Source: Pilatotrama ljubarskyi
Lineage: Eukaryota; Basidiomycota; Agaricomycetes; Polyporales; Polyporaceae
Assembly: GCA_022385805.1 (NCBI GenBank)
Contig: MU277682.1
Location: forward strand, 367,049 to 431,048
DNA length: 64,000 bases
Direction of reading: 5' to 3'
The position numbers were made by a program, and so were the translations under genes. Positions 21,246 through 33,714 of the stretch are shown here, piece after piece. Positions within the stretch are counted from its first letter, which is position 1; every line of letters begins with the position of its first letter. The notes beneath the pieces are model-generated. The model saw only the letters and a list, made by a program, of their open reading frames with translations. It made no database searches and was not told the origin of the DNA.

Positions 21246-21844
21246 ATCATCTGCATTCTGTGTCTTGTTACAGTCCTCCTAGGTAGCAAGATCCGTGCGG
21301 CATGGGTCCCCTTGAAACGTCTGTCATTGCTAGTTTCCGACGTTCACGGCGTAAACAGCCACTCCTCCGAACCGAGGGCGCTACTACATCCGCTACCGCA
21401 CTTATCCCGGACCAGTTTCGCGTATCTAGTGGCTACGCGAGCTTGGTCAGCTTCACGATTTAGCAGACCGCAGTCGAAGTCTCGCCAGTGGCCTTGGGAC
21501 GATGATCATGACCCCAACTCTCGCTGAGGCATTATGTACATGAGAAGTTCGGCCGAGTACCGGGTCTTAATGTGACATCGGCGATACGGTTCAGCTCCTC
21601 ATACATTGAATGCGGACACGTTCATAGGTTGCATCGGTGGAGTAGTCTCTCGACACTCAGGACCGCGAAACGGGATTTCAACAGGCGGCTGCCGTCAAAC
21701 TACCGGCTGGTGGAGCTGCGCTGTCGCAAGTCGCAAGTTTGAGGTTTGAGGCGGACATCGCGCAGCACTTGGCATTTGAATATAGCGCTCGCTCTCCATA
21801 TAAAGCTAGAAGGGTGAGCAGGTTTCCGACATTGAAGGCCCAGT
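21246..21844. other. Spacer between tandem royal-jelly genes
   Basis: About 600 bp: 3' UTR of gene A, then promoter of gene B. No leftover exon of a third copy was recognised. Confidence 0.4.
21799..21804 (+). promoter_or_regulatory. TATA box of royal-jelly gene B
   Basis: TATAAA 46 bp upstream of ATG 21845, in the same relative place as in gene A. Confidence 0.5.
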
Positions 21845-23803
21845 ATGTATCGTGCACTCACCTCAGCAGGTCTCATCGCCACGCTCATAGCGGGCGTCGT
21901 TGCTCAACGAAACCGGAACCCAAGCGTCTTTGATGTGGGTCACATCCTCCTTCCCATCATCTTTCTTCACAGATCGCTGAACACCATCACGTAGTTCCCT
22001 GAGTATCCTCCCCCTGGGACACCGCCGCCGAACCAGACCATTGCGGACTCCGTCGCCCCTATACCCGCGAATCAGACAGGTGGCGACCGAGCTTTGACTG
22101 GCCTCAAGATACACGTCGATACCGGCAAGTACGGTCCTCCGCTGGAGCTCGTCCACGCATACTTCAACTATTGGCCCACGGTGAGGCGAATTAGCGATGT
22201 CCCTGGTCTTCCTTACTGACAATTGGCGGGCCAGGGTGTGGGTGTGAGCAGTGATGGCAGGATTTTCACCTGCTTTCCGCGGGGTAACGAGACATTCACC
22301 CTCGCAGAGGCCAATAGCTCGACCACCGAAGCGCCCTTCCCGAAGTGAGTCTTCCAGTAGTTTCAAGCCTATGACAGGGTATATCATCGATATCGAGGCT
22401 GACACACGGGTCACAGCCAAGACGTCAACACGCCTCCAGCCTTCGCGAACGCTTCGAACCCGGGGTACAGCATTGCTACGGATAAGCTGCTCTATGTTCA
22501 GGCGGTAGTCGTCGACGGCAAGGACCGCGTCTGGGCCCTGGACACGGGTCGCCCGCGTATGAACGGCACGACGCTGAATGCTGCAGTCCCCGGCGGACCG
22601 AAGATCGTCGGTTTTCACCTCGACGGAAAGGTTTTCCAAACCATCACGTTCCCCCCCGCCGTGGTTGCGGCTGACTCATCCATCAACGATGTTCGGTTCG
22701 ACCTACGCGGTGAGGGCTTTGCGTACATCACGGACAGTTCGCCGCAACATCCCGGCCTTGTTGTGGTGAACTTGACCAGTGGCGAATCCTGGAGGCACCT
22801 GGACGGTCATCCTTCCGTCCTGCCCCAGCCAGACTTCATCCCCTTCCACAACGGAGGTAAGCTGACACAGAAGCCACGCCACTTTTCACGCATGTTGACC
22901 TCCCACACTTCATATAGTGCCGTTCTATTGGCATCACATCAGTCCCAACGAGGTGACGCCGTTCAACCTAGTATGTCAAGTGCCTTCTCCCGGGCCTCCG
23001 TGTAATTGTATTGACATGTCCAGGTGACGGCTGATGGTATCGCCCTCTCACCCGGTGAGCATGTGTCGAAAAATGGACACAATAGTTTGCTGACCTGTTG
23101 ATTGAAGATGGGGAGTTCCTTTATTTCACTCCATTGGCTGGACGTCGTCTGTTTAGGATTCCGACCTCCGTGCTTAAGGTCCAGCCGTCATCCACGAACC
23201 CGAACGCGGTACTCTTGGCCAACCTAGCTGTGCAGAACATGGGAGACATCGGCAGCCATGCAGATGGCCTCGAGAGCGATAATCAGGGCTTCGTCTACCT
23301 GACTGCTCCGGGTAAGTCTTGTATTAAATGGCCGTGCCGTGCGTGCATCCTTGACCGTGTTTGGTCTTCGCAGAACATAATGCCATCAACCGCTTCAACC
23401 CCAAGACAGGCATGGTCGAGCCCTTCGTGCGCGATCCGATGATCCAGGTGAGTGTAGACTCCAAGGGCTGGGCACGATGCGAGTAGCAGCTTATGTATAC
23501 CCTGGCCGCAGTGGGCTGACACGATGTCCGTCGTCTCGTTGAAATCTGGAGGCAATTTCCTCTATTTCACTTCTAACCAGTATGTCATCCGACTCACCCG
23601 CGCCTGCCACAAATTGACTCACACGTATCACCTGCAGGGTTTGGCTCGCTCCCGACTACCAGAACGGGTAAGTCGAGATGAGGACGCAGTCAATCTCCTG
23701 GATACCTTGCTGACTCGACGTCTTGGCTAGGACTGATCTGCGTACGAAGCCGTACGCATTGTTCCGAGTGCCTATCGAGGGCGGGAAGAACACATTTGTG
23801 TGA
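21845..23803 (+). CDS. Secreted major royal jelly protein/yellow-family protein (gene B)
   Basis: Predicted model join(21845..21934, 21995..22180, 22235..22344, 22417..22856, 22918..22970, 23024..23054, 23108..23311, 23374..23447, 23512..23579, 23638..23667, 23731..23803), 452 residues. Signal peptide MYRALTSAGLIATLIAGVVA. Same propeller marks as gene A: DRVWALDTGRPRMNG, SSINDVRFDLRGEGFAY, DSSPQHPGLVVVNLTSG, VTADGIALSPDGEFLYFTP, LFRIPTSVLK, WLAPDYQNGTDLRTKPYALF. Six of the eleven exons have exactly the same length as in gene A (186, 110, 440, 31, 204, 74) plus a 30 and a 73. The pair is therefore a recent-enough tandem duplication under protein constraint. Extracellular; substrate or ligand unknown. 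Confidence 0.87.
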
Positions 23804-24321
23804 TGTTTCCCGGCCGGTCGATTGGGTACACCACAGTAGGGACACGGGGAATACAGACTTTGGGCGGAGATAATCAGCATACCATACAGTGTCGATATAT
23901 TTATCAAGTAATGTCGTTGTCTATGCATACATACCGTCACAGACGCTGCGTGTATCCAACGGAGTTCTAGGTCCTGAATATGGGCTCCGGGTCGACCGGA
24001 AACCACTTGACGTCAGCCAGAGTCGCGAATTATCGTCCTCGCGAGCCCCCGCGAGCGTCCAACGTTCAATGTCATCATGCCAGTCTTGCGGTTTTCGGTG
24101 CAGACATGGTACCCGAGTTGTCGAGGCCACGGGAACGTTGACAATACTTCCCCTGCCGCAGACTTGCAATGTCCTACAACTGTCACCGCCGTTACTGTCC
24201 TGGACGGAGAGGCTCTTGTTTGGAGATTTCAAGACAGAACATACTGCGTGCACCGTCGTCAGCAACCGTGAAGACTAAACGGATTGAAACGTACAATGCC
24301 CGGAGACCATGCTCGTAACAT
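23804..24321. other. Convergent intergenic region
   Basis: About 520 bp between the 3' ends of royal-jelly gene B (plus) and zinc-finger gene 1 (minus). It must contain two opposing polyadenylation regions. Short frames on both strands look like chance. Confidence 0.4.
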
Positions 24322-25483
24322 TCATCGGAGTCGAAGGGCGCCCGGGCAACCTCCCGATCTCAGATGCCGTTGGAGCGTATCGCTGCGTGCAAAGCTCCTC
24401 CCGCAGTACGGACAGGTCCTGGCCATTGACTTGAGGTGATATTCTGCGATGTGTTTCGATATATTCTCCCACTGCATGGGCTCGCGATTGCAATTCCCAC
24501 CCCACTTGCAAGCAATCCTGTCCTTCGAGGAGGGCGTGTTGCCACAAAAGTGATGATCCTTGAGGTGCTGCCGAATCGCGCTGGGAGCGCAGGCATCGTC
24601 TTGCAAGTCCATACCGCAGCCATCCCACGCGCATATGGCGATGTGCGGTCCACGAGTGGACACGCTAGACGAGTAGGGCGGAGGTACGCCGTTCGGCAGC
24701 GGAGTTGCTGGTTGATCATAGGAACTGTGGGTAGGTGAAGCCGCGGCGGCGGCGGTAGCTGAGGTATGTATATGAGCCGCGGAGCTAGCGCGGCTTGCTC
24801 CGTGTTGGCCCAAACCATCGGCTAGGGAGGATGCCGTCGTGCTCGGCAGGATGAGGGTAGTGGCGGGAGTGGGGTGATGCATGTATGATGCAGGAGGGGT
24901 GTGCATGTATTGCTGGGCGCCCTGCTCAGCATAATCTGCAGGGGCCCAATGCGGCGGCGGTCTAGTAAAGTGATGTGAGGACCCATGTCTCGGAGGAGAC
25001 ATATGCAAGACTGACCCTGTCAAAGTCTCTTGTGGTCGTCCATGAGCCGCAGATGCCCGTGGATGAGCACCTTGTGCAAAATCCATCGGGGTGTGACTGC
25101 TCCTCGTGTCATAGTACGGTCGCTCTCCGCCGACCCACGAATGACTGAGGGGAGCATGTGGCACTCGTTCAGTGCCGCTAGGCAGGAATAAGCCAGTGGA
25201 AATGAACAGCATTGAGAAAACGTACATCAGCGGCATATGATTGAAGAACATGTCGACGTCAGCCGAGGTAGCTTCGTAGAAGTGACCGCCATGTCGAAAG
25301 TTGGACGGGATATAGACACCATGGTGGTCCATTGAAGGTGGAACCAGTCTGGAATTGTACAGGTCAAGTGGTGGGCGGAGTAGAGTACGGCGAAACCTCT
25401 TACATCGAATCATCATGTACACCCTCGTCTGAGTAGTCAGACGGGGTGCTTGGGTCAGGCGGAGATGGTGGCCAGGAAGACAT
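24322..25483 (-). CDS. C2H2-type zinc-finger protein 1 (three fingers at C-terminus)
   Basis: Predicted model complement(join(24322..25177, 25226..25348, 25404..25483)), 352 residues. The C-terminal 120 residues carry three zinc fingers. Finger 1: CAWDGCGMDL then RQHLKDHH. Finger 2: CKWGGNC then SKHIAEYH. Finger 3: CPYCGRSFARSDTLQRHL ending in Cys instead of the last His (C2HC form). The rest is His/Ser/Pro/Thr-rich and disordered, with an acidic N-terminus MSSWPPSPPDPSTPSDYSDE that could activate transcription. A probable nuclear DNA-binding factor; targets unknown. The same architecture, with the same three-exon build, recurs in the gene at 28227-29339. Confidence 0.78.
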
Positions 25484-28226
25484 AGCAAAATTCTGGGTTG
25501 CTAGTTGTCTCTCGAAGAGTGCAGGGATCCGATGATGAGCGAGGAGGGGATAGAAGAGGGGTGCTAGAGCGACAGTGGATGGTTGTTGGGAGAGGGGAGG
25601 ACTCCACGCCAGGTGCGTACGGAGCGAGGTACAGATACTGTCTCTATAAGTAGTATACCACTGAACATGCGCATTACGCATTGACCGCACGCCCTGCAAC
25701 GTTTTCTCAGATACGTCAGGCCTGTGAGCCATAGTGGGGTGTACGGATTCCCGAGCGTCTTTAGCGCAGTGACTTTGGGCCGAGGCACCGGTGGATGCGC
25801 GAGGGATAGCGTTATTATGTGGTTATGGAACATGAACGCCAGCGTTTGGCATGCTTCTGGCAAAGTCTAGTCAGCAGACGTGTGCATCGAAGCGGAGAGT
25901 CGGTAGACCCGCTTGACGCTGTAACTGCCGCAAAATGTACTACTCGCGGCGAGCTTAACGTACTTGATCTCTGGATATCCCGCGATGAGCATGGCCATGT
26001 AGCGCGGCATGACGAGAAAGAAGATGACACTCACATTGTGAAACAGGGACGTCGAGATCGAAAGCTGGAGCCATCTGGATAACCTGGCGTGCAGCTCGGA
26101 CTTGCCCTCATCCGCAGTTAATCTGAGCAGCTGGAGGATGTCTTGGCGCTCATATAGGCGGCAATCGCAGTCGACGCTCTGCTCATGACAGCGCTGGGTA
26201 TTGCCATCGGTCACTGGACAGCGTAGATCATCCAAAGTGCGGAGGCAGGGCAGCACTGGTTGGTTGACTATCCGGATAGATGTGGGAACGTCGCGGCAGA
26301 GTGGCGCTACCAAGAAGGCGTCTATTGCGGAGGACTTCGCGGACATGCCTGGTGGCGCACATCTAGGGCCAGAAACTCCAGGGTCGTGGCAATAATGCTT
26401 CCACACGAGGCGTCTAGATCAAGCAAAAATATGAGGTTGCGTCTGAGGGCAGCAGCGAAGACACAGATGGGTACATTGATACCGCACTTGGTGCATCGTA
26501 GGCTCGGTGCCAGACCCCTGAACCATCATACAGGGGAGCTGCCAGCGTCCGATTAGGCGCTTCCAAGGTCGTTGTAGGCAGAAAACCGGAGGCATTTCTG
26601 CTACTCGTGCGTTGCATCCTTCACCGTGCGGGAAATGCCCACACATCGGCAACTCGAGAGAGAGCTTGGACTTCGTCGCGTAAGTCGTAACTCTGTGATA
26701 GATGCCAGTCACCGTCCGTACGGCGCGGAAAGCCGCGAGGAGCGATCCTGACTGACCAATGCACACATTCTCCGGAATCGGATTGTCGTCCTGATGGCGC
26801 AACAGCATTGCATAGCCGGCGAGGCCACAGGTCGCGGATACCACGCTGTCGCAGACAGCAAGGAAGACACGCTGCATTCATAGATCAGATGCAATGCTAA
26901 CGTAGAGTTAAGCGAGCATACCGGCGGCTTCGAAGGAGAACCCAGAGATAGACGGTGCTTTGTTGACACCGACTCGGCTGCGTTGTGGTCTCCGCGATCG
27001 AGAACCGATAATACTGCACGGTCCGTAACGTCCAGTGCGACGGATCCACTATCGGACCGACTCGGGTGAGTTACGGAAACTCGCGAAACGTCCGGGGTTC
27101 ATGTGTCCGAGAGCGGGCTTCGACTATTTCCCGCTCGGCCCTGTATATACGGGCGAAGCTCAGTAGGAAGTCTGAGAAGGATGCAGCTTCAGGACATAGT
27201 ATTACCAAAGCCGTACCCGCGCGGGTAACGGGGGTAGTGCTACAATCATCGATCTCACAATGGCAGCTGTGGTCCAAGAGGTTCATGTGAGCAGGCGCCC
27301 TCGAAGCGGGGTTGCCGCGAGGTAGATACTCACATCGAGAACTTCCCACCCGGGAAACGCGCTGGCCTAGATCACCACCTCGGAGATAGGAAGACCACAG
27401 CAGCAGATAGTCGCTGCCTTGCAGGCAGCGAGGCACGCATGGAATACGTCGGAACAAGTAAACAAGAGCCATCGATTGAACAAGGATGCTTTATGAGTAT
27501 CGGCCAAGCGCTCAGCGGAACAGTTCCATGTCAACGCTCGACGGGATGACACTCACAGCACAAGCTTCGCGACATGCGCCTTTGGGCGTTCCTTCTCAGC
27601 GGCAGGAGTTCGCTGTGGAGATTGCAATGTAACATTGACAGGGCCAAGCCCAGGCTCATCGAAGCATGGAACATGGAACATAGACGCCCGCGTACTACCC
27701 GGTCAACCTCGGGAGACCCTATGCGGGTGGGAACTGCCAGTGGCAGCTCACCCACTTGGTGGAGTCTCGAGGTTGACGTACGCAACCACCTTAGAGTGCA
27801 AGGAGCACATCGACAATGTCCGCGACAGAAGATCTGCATGGACACCGACCACAAGAGTCGCTCGCAGATAGATTGACTACTACAACATAGTCGTCAGCAT
27901 GTCACATTATCAGATAACCTGCATCTGCCCACACGCTAGGTCCAGCCCCAGGGCCACGCGTCTGGTCAGTGCAAGGACGTACAGGTACAGCAGTTGGGAA
28001 CGCCGGGAGGTATAAGTGTATCGTAACGGTGTTTTGTGGGGCCCGTGGGTGGGATACGACGACGAGACTTCCGACGGTCACGACATCAGAGACGAGAGTG
28101 CGCAGCCTGTCAGCCCGGTCACGTCCAGACGCAGTTCAGCGAACCGACACCCTGGAGAATACGTGAGTTCTAGCTGAAGTCCGCCGAAAAGTCTGCACTC
28201 ACCTGTGCTCTCTCGCAGCCAGCGTA
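25484..28226. other. Unassigned 2.7-kb region between zinc-finger paralogues
   Basis: No confident gene. The minus strand has medium-length frames (25867-26406, 26419-26877, 27071-27552) with hydrophobic stretches such as LFTCSDVFHACLAACK near 27430 and plausible splice sites, so a decayed or poorly conserved multi-exon minus-strand gene is possible. I could not thread them into one frame with recognised motifs. The upstream part also holds the promoter of zinc-finger gene 1. Confidence 0.35.
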
Positions 28227-29339
28227 TCAACCGCTGGAATTAGGACAGAACGCCTTTATATGACGCGACAGCGTGTCCGCCCGCGCGAAGTCGGCACCAC
28301 AGTGCGGACACCGCTTCACCATATTGCGAAGGTGGCACTCCGCGATATGTTTCCCGAAGCTCGAGGGGTACATGTCCTTGCCACAGCGGCGCGATCCCCA
28401 GAGACACGAGTGGCGACTACGGTTGTCCGTTACCTGGATGTTGTGGTACTGTTTTAGATGGCGAGCGATCCCGGACGGCGAGGAGTCCTCGATTGGCATG
28501 CCACAGAGACTGTCGCCCCACTCGCAACGAGGAGTAGCCATCGCCTGGGGGCGAGCATCGTAAGCAGACTGAGCAGCGTAGCCTAGCGAGGCGGAGTTAT
28601 GGCCAGTGGTCGCATAGCCAGAGTTGTCTCGGAAAGCGGAGGGAGGAGCACCAGCATAGGCGTTATTGTAGCTCTCAGAGGGCGTCGTCTGGTGGTTGGG
28701 AGCCGCAGAAGACGTCCGAGCCTGGTAAGCCGCATAGGCAGAGTGGTACTGGGCGTGGCGCGGTTGCATAGTACTGCGTGACGTGGCCGATACAGCGCAG
28801 TACGCTGAACGCACGCCAGAGGAATCCGAGATAGCGGGAGGGGACCTAGCGGTGGGATAGGCGAATCAGCGTGGTTTTACTTTACATGGGGGGTAGGGGA
28901 GCTTACGGCGTAGAGGACGGCCACGTATTAGTCTCGAATGAGGAAGCATGGGCGTCGGACGGCAACCTTCATGGGAAATTATGCGATTGCTATGGAACAC
29001 GGGGATCTGGACGACTCACGACGCCTGAATGTAGCCCTGAAGATGCCCCGGGTGGTAGGACTGTTGAACAGTGGTAGCAGCAGAGAACTGGTTGTGTTGG
29101 ACAGCAATGCGAGGCGGGAAGGAGTCCGCAGAGGAAGGCTGTTGGTAGTCGCGCGAGCCCACGTACCCCAGACGCGAGGAACTAGACGGGAAGAAGGATC
29201 AGATGTTTCGGTTCCTCCAGGATTAAGAATTATGTTCGTACTCGTAGTACCCAGCCGAGTCCAGCCGTCCTCCAGAGACAGTCGTCCCAGGAGAGTAGGG
29301 ATAGGCGTGCGGAGAGCGATGGAGGACAGGTGATTGCAT
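28227..29339 (-). CDS. C2H2-type zinc-finger protein 2 (paralogue of gene at 24322-25483)
   Basis: Predicted model complement(join(28227..28845, 29020..29181, 29242..29339)), 292 residues. Three C-terminal fingers: CEWGDSLCGMPI with RHLKQYH, CLWGSRRCGKDM with KHIAECH, and CPHCGADFARADTLSRHI with a terminal Cys. Spelling around finger 3 (CPxCGxxFARxDTLxRH) is shared with zinc-finger protein 1. N-terminal part is Tyr/Ser/Gln-rich (MQSPVLHRSPHAYPYSP). Intron 2 (28846-29019, 174 nt) is long for this genome; the splice was chosen because it is the one that keeps the frame, and a missed exon or a later start (ATG 28769, in the last exon) is possible. Likely nuclear transcription factor; targets unknown. 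Confidence 0.65.
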
Positions 29340-30296
29340 GGCGTACGAACGGGCGCAGCGCAGCCGAGGAAGCGAGGAGGAGACAGAGGTAATCGGGCAG
29401 GGGCGCGAGGAAACGTGCGTCTGTGGTTCGCGAGCTCTTTTGTAAGATTTCAACTGATTGTGATGGGTCGGAGGCCGCCGTGAGCCCTGGATCAGGTGAG
29501 AAGAGGCAAGAGGACAGGAATGAGCTGCAACGCTGTTCAGGAAGGTGCTGCGGTGCAGAGAAACGGGTCCCTGGAGCGGCAGCGTGATGAACCCATTTGA
29601 AGCGCGAGGCTCTGTCGGCAGAGAACGACTAACCCGCTTCGTGATGACTAGGGCACCCTAGGAGAAAGGCGTCTATCCGCACAGCCGGATTCCCATGCCT
29701 GGACCGTGCTCGGCATTCCGCACCTCAGACGGGAGCCAGCAGGCGACGAGAGAGCTCAAGGTGTCGGTCATCTCCACGAACGCACGCTCGTCCGCGCGAG
29801 ATGTTTCAGACAGCAAGGGTTCACCAGATCAACAATCACAGAACCGTTCACAGGCAACCGGAGCTCCAGCGACCGGGAGAGCTTCGTTTGGCCGTTCGCA
29901 GAGACTCGCAGGCTGCAGACCCAGACAAATCTAGCGACACTAGAACATCTCTCCATGCTCACACCCCGCGATGCTGGATTTGAGATTACAACGCCGTCTG
30001 AGGAAGCAACGCAGGCACAATCTGCACACAAGAAGATACTCGAGGCACGACGGAGACCCAACCGAGGAGTCCGAAGGATACAGTGCAAACCGAGGCAATA
30101 GCTAACCCCTAGGCAGCGATGCTCAAGTAACTCCCTCCGAGAGGTATACCGCCTCAGATCAGGTATGCTGAAGCTACTTGAAAATCGATGCAGCCCAGTA
30201 AATCGCGAAAGATGGAAGAAAGCGAGCGAGAGATGGAGGTTGCACAGGACAGCGTTATGTACAGCTCCAAGCTGCCTCATGCCACTGCACGACTAA

Positions 30297-30587
30297 TCAG
30301 ACGCCGAATCGCACAAGTTTATCCAGATACGGCGTGACAGTGTGCCAATCAAACATGCGCAAACCACCACCACCGCCCTCCGATGCTGCGTGACGCTCAA
30401 ACTCGAGCCAACTGTCACCATCAGAGTCACCAGGGATCCTCCGCATGCTCCGAAATTCCTTACGGCAACAAGAGAGCGTCCACAAGGTCAGGTCGAACCA
30501 CACGTACCTGAAGCATGGATGGTCCTGTCCCGATAAGTCTGCAGCAGCGACAATGTCAACACTGGTCGACTCCAGCCCGAACTCCAC
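30297..30587 (-). pseudogene. Possible C-terminal fragment of an unrecognised gene
   Basis: Two frame-compatible exons, about 30496-30587 and 30297-30400, joined over a 95-nt intron with GTACGT donor and GACAG acceptor, read EFGLESTSVDIVAAADLSG then SWLEFERHAASEGGGGG and FDWHTVTPYLDKLVRFGV before a stop. This is more protein-like than neighbouring frames. No start codon or upstream exon could be joined: the frame meets a stop just upstream. It is either the end of a gene whose other exons I cannot find or a relic. Family not recognised. Confidence 0.25.
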
Positions 30588-31404
30588 GGCGCCCGCGCCG
30601 TATTAGGTTCGACTAAGCAGCAGTCGCAAACAAATGGAGGCTTGTCGCCTCGGCCTTCAAGCACTCCGTCGTTCACGCACTCTGACGAACAGGTAGTACT
30701 AGTGGTTGCTAGGCATCTCCGGTCACTGATTTGCCTCTCATGTCCCGCTTCCCTCGATTCCGGCCCCGTCGGATGCCATACAAGTGGCAGTGAGCATCCC
30801 ACAGCCTTTCCTTCAGGTATTCCAGGATAAGATTCACCATCTCACACCACGGATTGACTGTGCACTGGTACGCAGACACCACTTCTCTTCATATTGTCAA
30901 CAGAGCGCCTCAAGACGATGTTCCACATATACTAGAATGCCACCGATACCGTTTATCGGGTGCCGCGTTGCAGTGACTAAGGCTTCTCGTGCTCCGCCTG
31001 ATCGGAAGATCGTTATGTGCGTTTAAGGTGCGCGCATTGAAGGGACCTGCTTTATGTCCTTCTGTGACAGCCAGCGATCTGCTTTAACTGATTCAGGACA
31101 GCAGGCCATGCTGCTCTTGAGTGGTGTAACAACGTATCGGATCGTACAAGCTATGGTCCTTGCTCGGCCCCGAATCCGCATACGCTTTCTTCCCCATACG
31201 TACTGTGCATTCCCGCGCGCACGCTGACGACATGTCCAAGTGTGGAAACAAGCATCTCACGACTCGACCTTCCCAGCATTCGAACGCCGGGCGTACGCCT
31301 TGCAGAGCGCTCGTCCTGTTCTCGCCGGCGACTCGCCTCCTTCTGCTTCCCAGGCCCTCACACATTGCGTCATCCCCCCAGTTTGCGGAGTAGCACGACT
31401 CTGA

Positions 31405-31960
31405 TTGTGTCGTAGCACGGACGGTTGGGTCCATACGGTACATAATGGGTTCAACTACGCAACGCTCCGCCCTTCCAGGAGGCCGGCCATCCTGGAGGGT
31501 GCGTCGCATGGTAGCTGCGCGGCATCATCTAGCCTCGAGGACTTGCGGGTGGTCTCCCGCGATGGCAGAGACCGCTTCATGTTGCCCTCGAAGATAGACA
31601 TTATGTCACTTCGGGCCAAGTCTCCGGCTTTATCCGTGTATCCTCCTGCATCCTCCTGCGAAGGAGTAAGGTGAGTGCCGCGCGATTTCCTTCCATCTGA
31701 ACCGGTGCGTCGCGAACGTCCCGCCCTACTGCGATTTCAGCTCCATTCATCTGTCAGGCAAGCCAATGGACGACCTATACGCTTTCGTTTTACCTCAGTA
31801 CAGCAGACGATCAACCGCGGTAGCGTGACCATCCTGACTCGGGCGACAATCGAGCTCGAGAGCCGCGCCGAGGAGTGGCACATCAGTGGAAAGGTCCGGA
31901 TAGAATGGCTTCGGCTCGGCTCAGGACGAATCGACTTCCCTGGTAAGTCCGTCTTCAAGA
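31405..31960 (+). CDS. Possible multi-exon unrecognised gene (weak)
   Basis: Plus-strand frame 31405-31672 (SLEDLRVVSRDGRDRFMLPS...SLRAKSPALSVYPP) can splice over a 70-nt intron (GTGAGT...TTTCAG, about 31673-31742) into SSIHLSGKPMDDLYAFVLP. A further frame nearby, ELESRAEEWHISGKVRIEW (about 31850-31905), ends at a GTAAGT donor. Splice sites are good but start, end and joining of the third piece are unresolved. No family recognised; could be chance. Confidence 0.22.
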
Positions 31961-33714
31961 TCGGGCGGGAAGAAGGCAAACGCAGTACTCGCTAGCTACG
32001 TTGCTGTGAACAATCTGCCACAGCTGCGTGGTTCTGCTGTGACCCTGGTGGTCTTTGCCGGTGACCGGCCCTGCAGTAAATCCGCCGCTGCTCGCCGTCG
32101 ACAATTGCGTTGCCCCATATGCATAGAGTCGAGCGCACATCTCGGCAAGATCACAAGAAAGAAGTTCGATTGAGCAGTGAGCGCTGGCCAGCCTTACACG
32201 CGCATCAACGGCAGACTGCAAGTCCATCTTCCCCACCACCGTGTGCTGCGTCACCTTCCTGCTGGCCTCTCATTCGAGGAGAACGCGAGGCGGGTCTCTT
32301 CGCACATTTCGCATCAGTGGGCCTCGAGCCCTGCATCATGGTACCCGGGCAATCGTCCCTCGGCGGTTCGCCTTGGATGCTGTGCGTGCAGCACCAAGCC
32401 TATCGCTGTTTGTTCGGTTCGTATTGCCGGAGCCTAACAGGCGGTGCATTGTGGGTCCCTAATCACGACGCCGCTTCGTCGTCCGTGCTGCTCGATGGGC
32501 GGTCATCTGATGGCGCCCAGTGTCGTCCTCCTAGCACGCGTAGAACCAGGGCTGTATTGACGGTATGTCTCTGAACCAACTCAAGTGTCGAGGGTATGTC
32601 GTAGTGTATTCCTTTAGGACGGTTCTCGGCCACGGCATCTCTGCTTCTGTATCAAGCTCTGCGAACGGCATGGAAACCCCTTGATGCACTTGACCCACAT
32701 CCGAAGGGCAAAGTGCTCGTGCGTCAGTATCGCCGCATCTTTCACAGGAACACCAATCGTTCGCATTGGGCGCATCGAGAATGGGCTGCGGTCTGTTCGC
32801 TCACGCGCTGCTCCACATGCAAGCTCACGTCGCAATTCGTTCAGTACGATACAAACTGCGGCCGGATTCCCCGAGTGCAAATGCGTCGTTTCACGCGCTA
32901 TGTTTTACCGATTGTCTGGATTGCTCACTCTTTTGACTGCAGTTGACATGCCACTCCTCTGGCAGACGGTCCACAACTTTCCGTACCTTTCGCCCCTGGC
33001 AGGCGCGGATTGTGGTCAATTGAAGGGTTAGGTGAACGCGGCCGGACGCATGTCCTGTCGCTCCCTGGCCGATCATCACGAACGGATTCAGTTCAGCCTC
33101 GGCGCCGTGGGCGTTTTGTCTTCGTCTTTCCTCACTTTGCCAATGTTAATGAAGCTCATGATGGTCATGATCTAGGATGCGTAGCCGTCGGAATTATGGA
33201 GGCAAGCTGGCACGAGCTTGTTCCTCGTGAGGTCCCGCACAGGCTTCGTATGGTAGCCTCTTGTGGCAGGAACTAAGGATTTCAAGATATGTCCGTAGTA
33301 GCCGGTCAGTGGCAGTCGGCCTGCACACCCCGGGCGTGCAGTGCGGTGACCACATTTCACCGCAATTTGACTTGAATAAGTACTGCCAGTGTACCCTGCT
33401 ACTTGAAACGGGTCACTATATCACATTCGTGCGCGCGCCACCACCTACAGTATGGCTCAGCAACATCTCACAACGAATTATTACAGAAAGACACGCGTAG
33501 TCACGGTGCAGGTCGTGACCAAGTTGTGACTCTTAGCGCCCGCCGACCGAGAGAGTGTGACGGGTCGCGCTTCCTCGATCACGTAGTGATCACGTGTGCG
33601 ACGCGTTGTGACTGTTTACTGTCACGCGCGTGTGGCTAGGGAATTGTAAGGCGCTTAGCGCCCGCTACTCCTTTGCTCCTCCCCAAACTCAGGCACTCGC
33701 CTTCATCCTCGACC

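Larger units (their letters stand above)
29340..33714. other. Gene-poor 4.4-kb accessory stretch
   Basis: No confident gene. Two possible gene pieces are listed separately (30297-30587 minus; 31405-31960 plus). The rest shows only short, overlapping frames. I saw no transposase, reverse transcriptase or long terminal repeat. The segment 33400-33660 is rich in CGTG/CACG words just upstream of the gene at 33715. Confidence 0.35.

Noticed and set aside
26419..26877. 152-residue minus-strand frame as a stand-alone gene
   Set aside because: No family text, no convincing start context and no way to join it to neighbours; kept only as part of an unassigned region.
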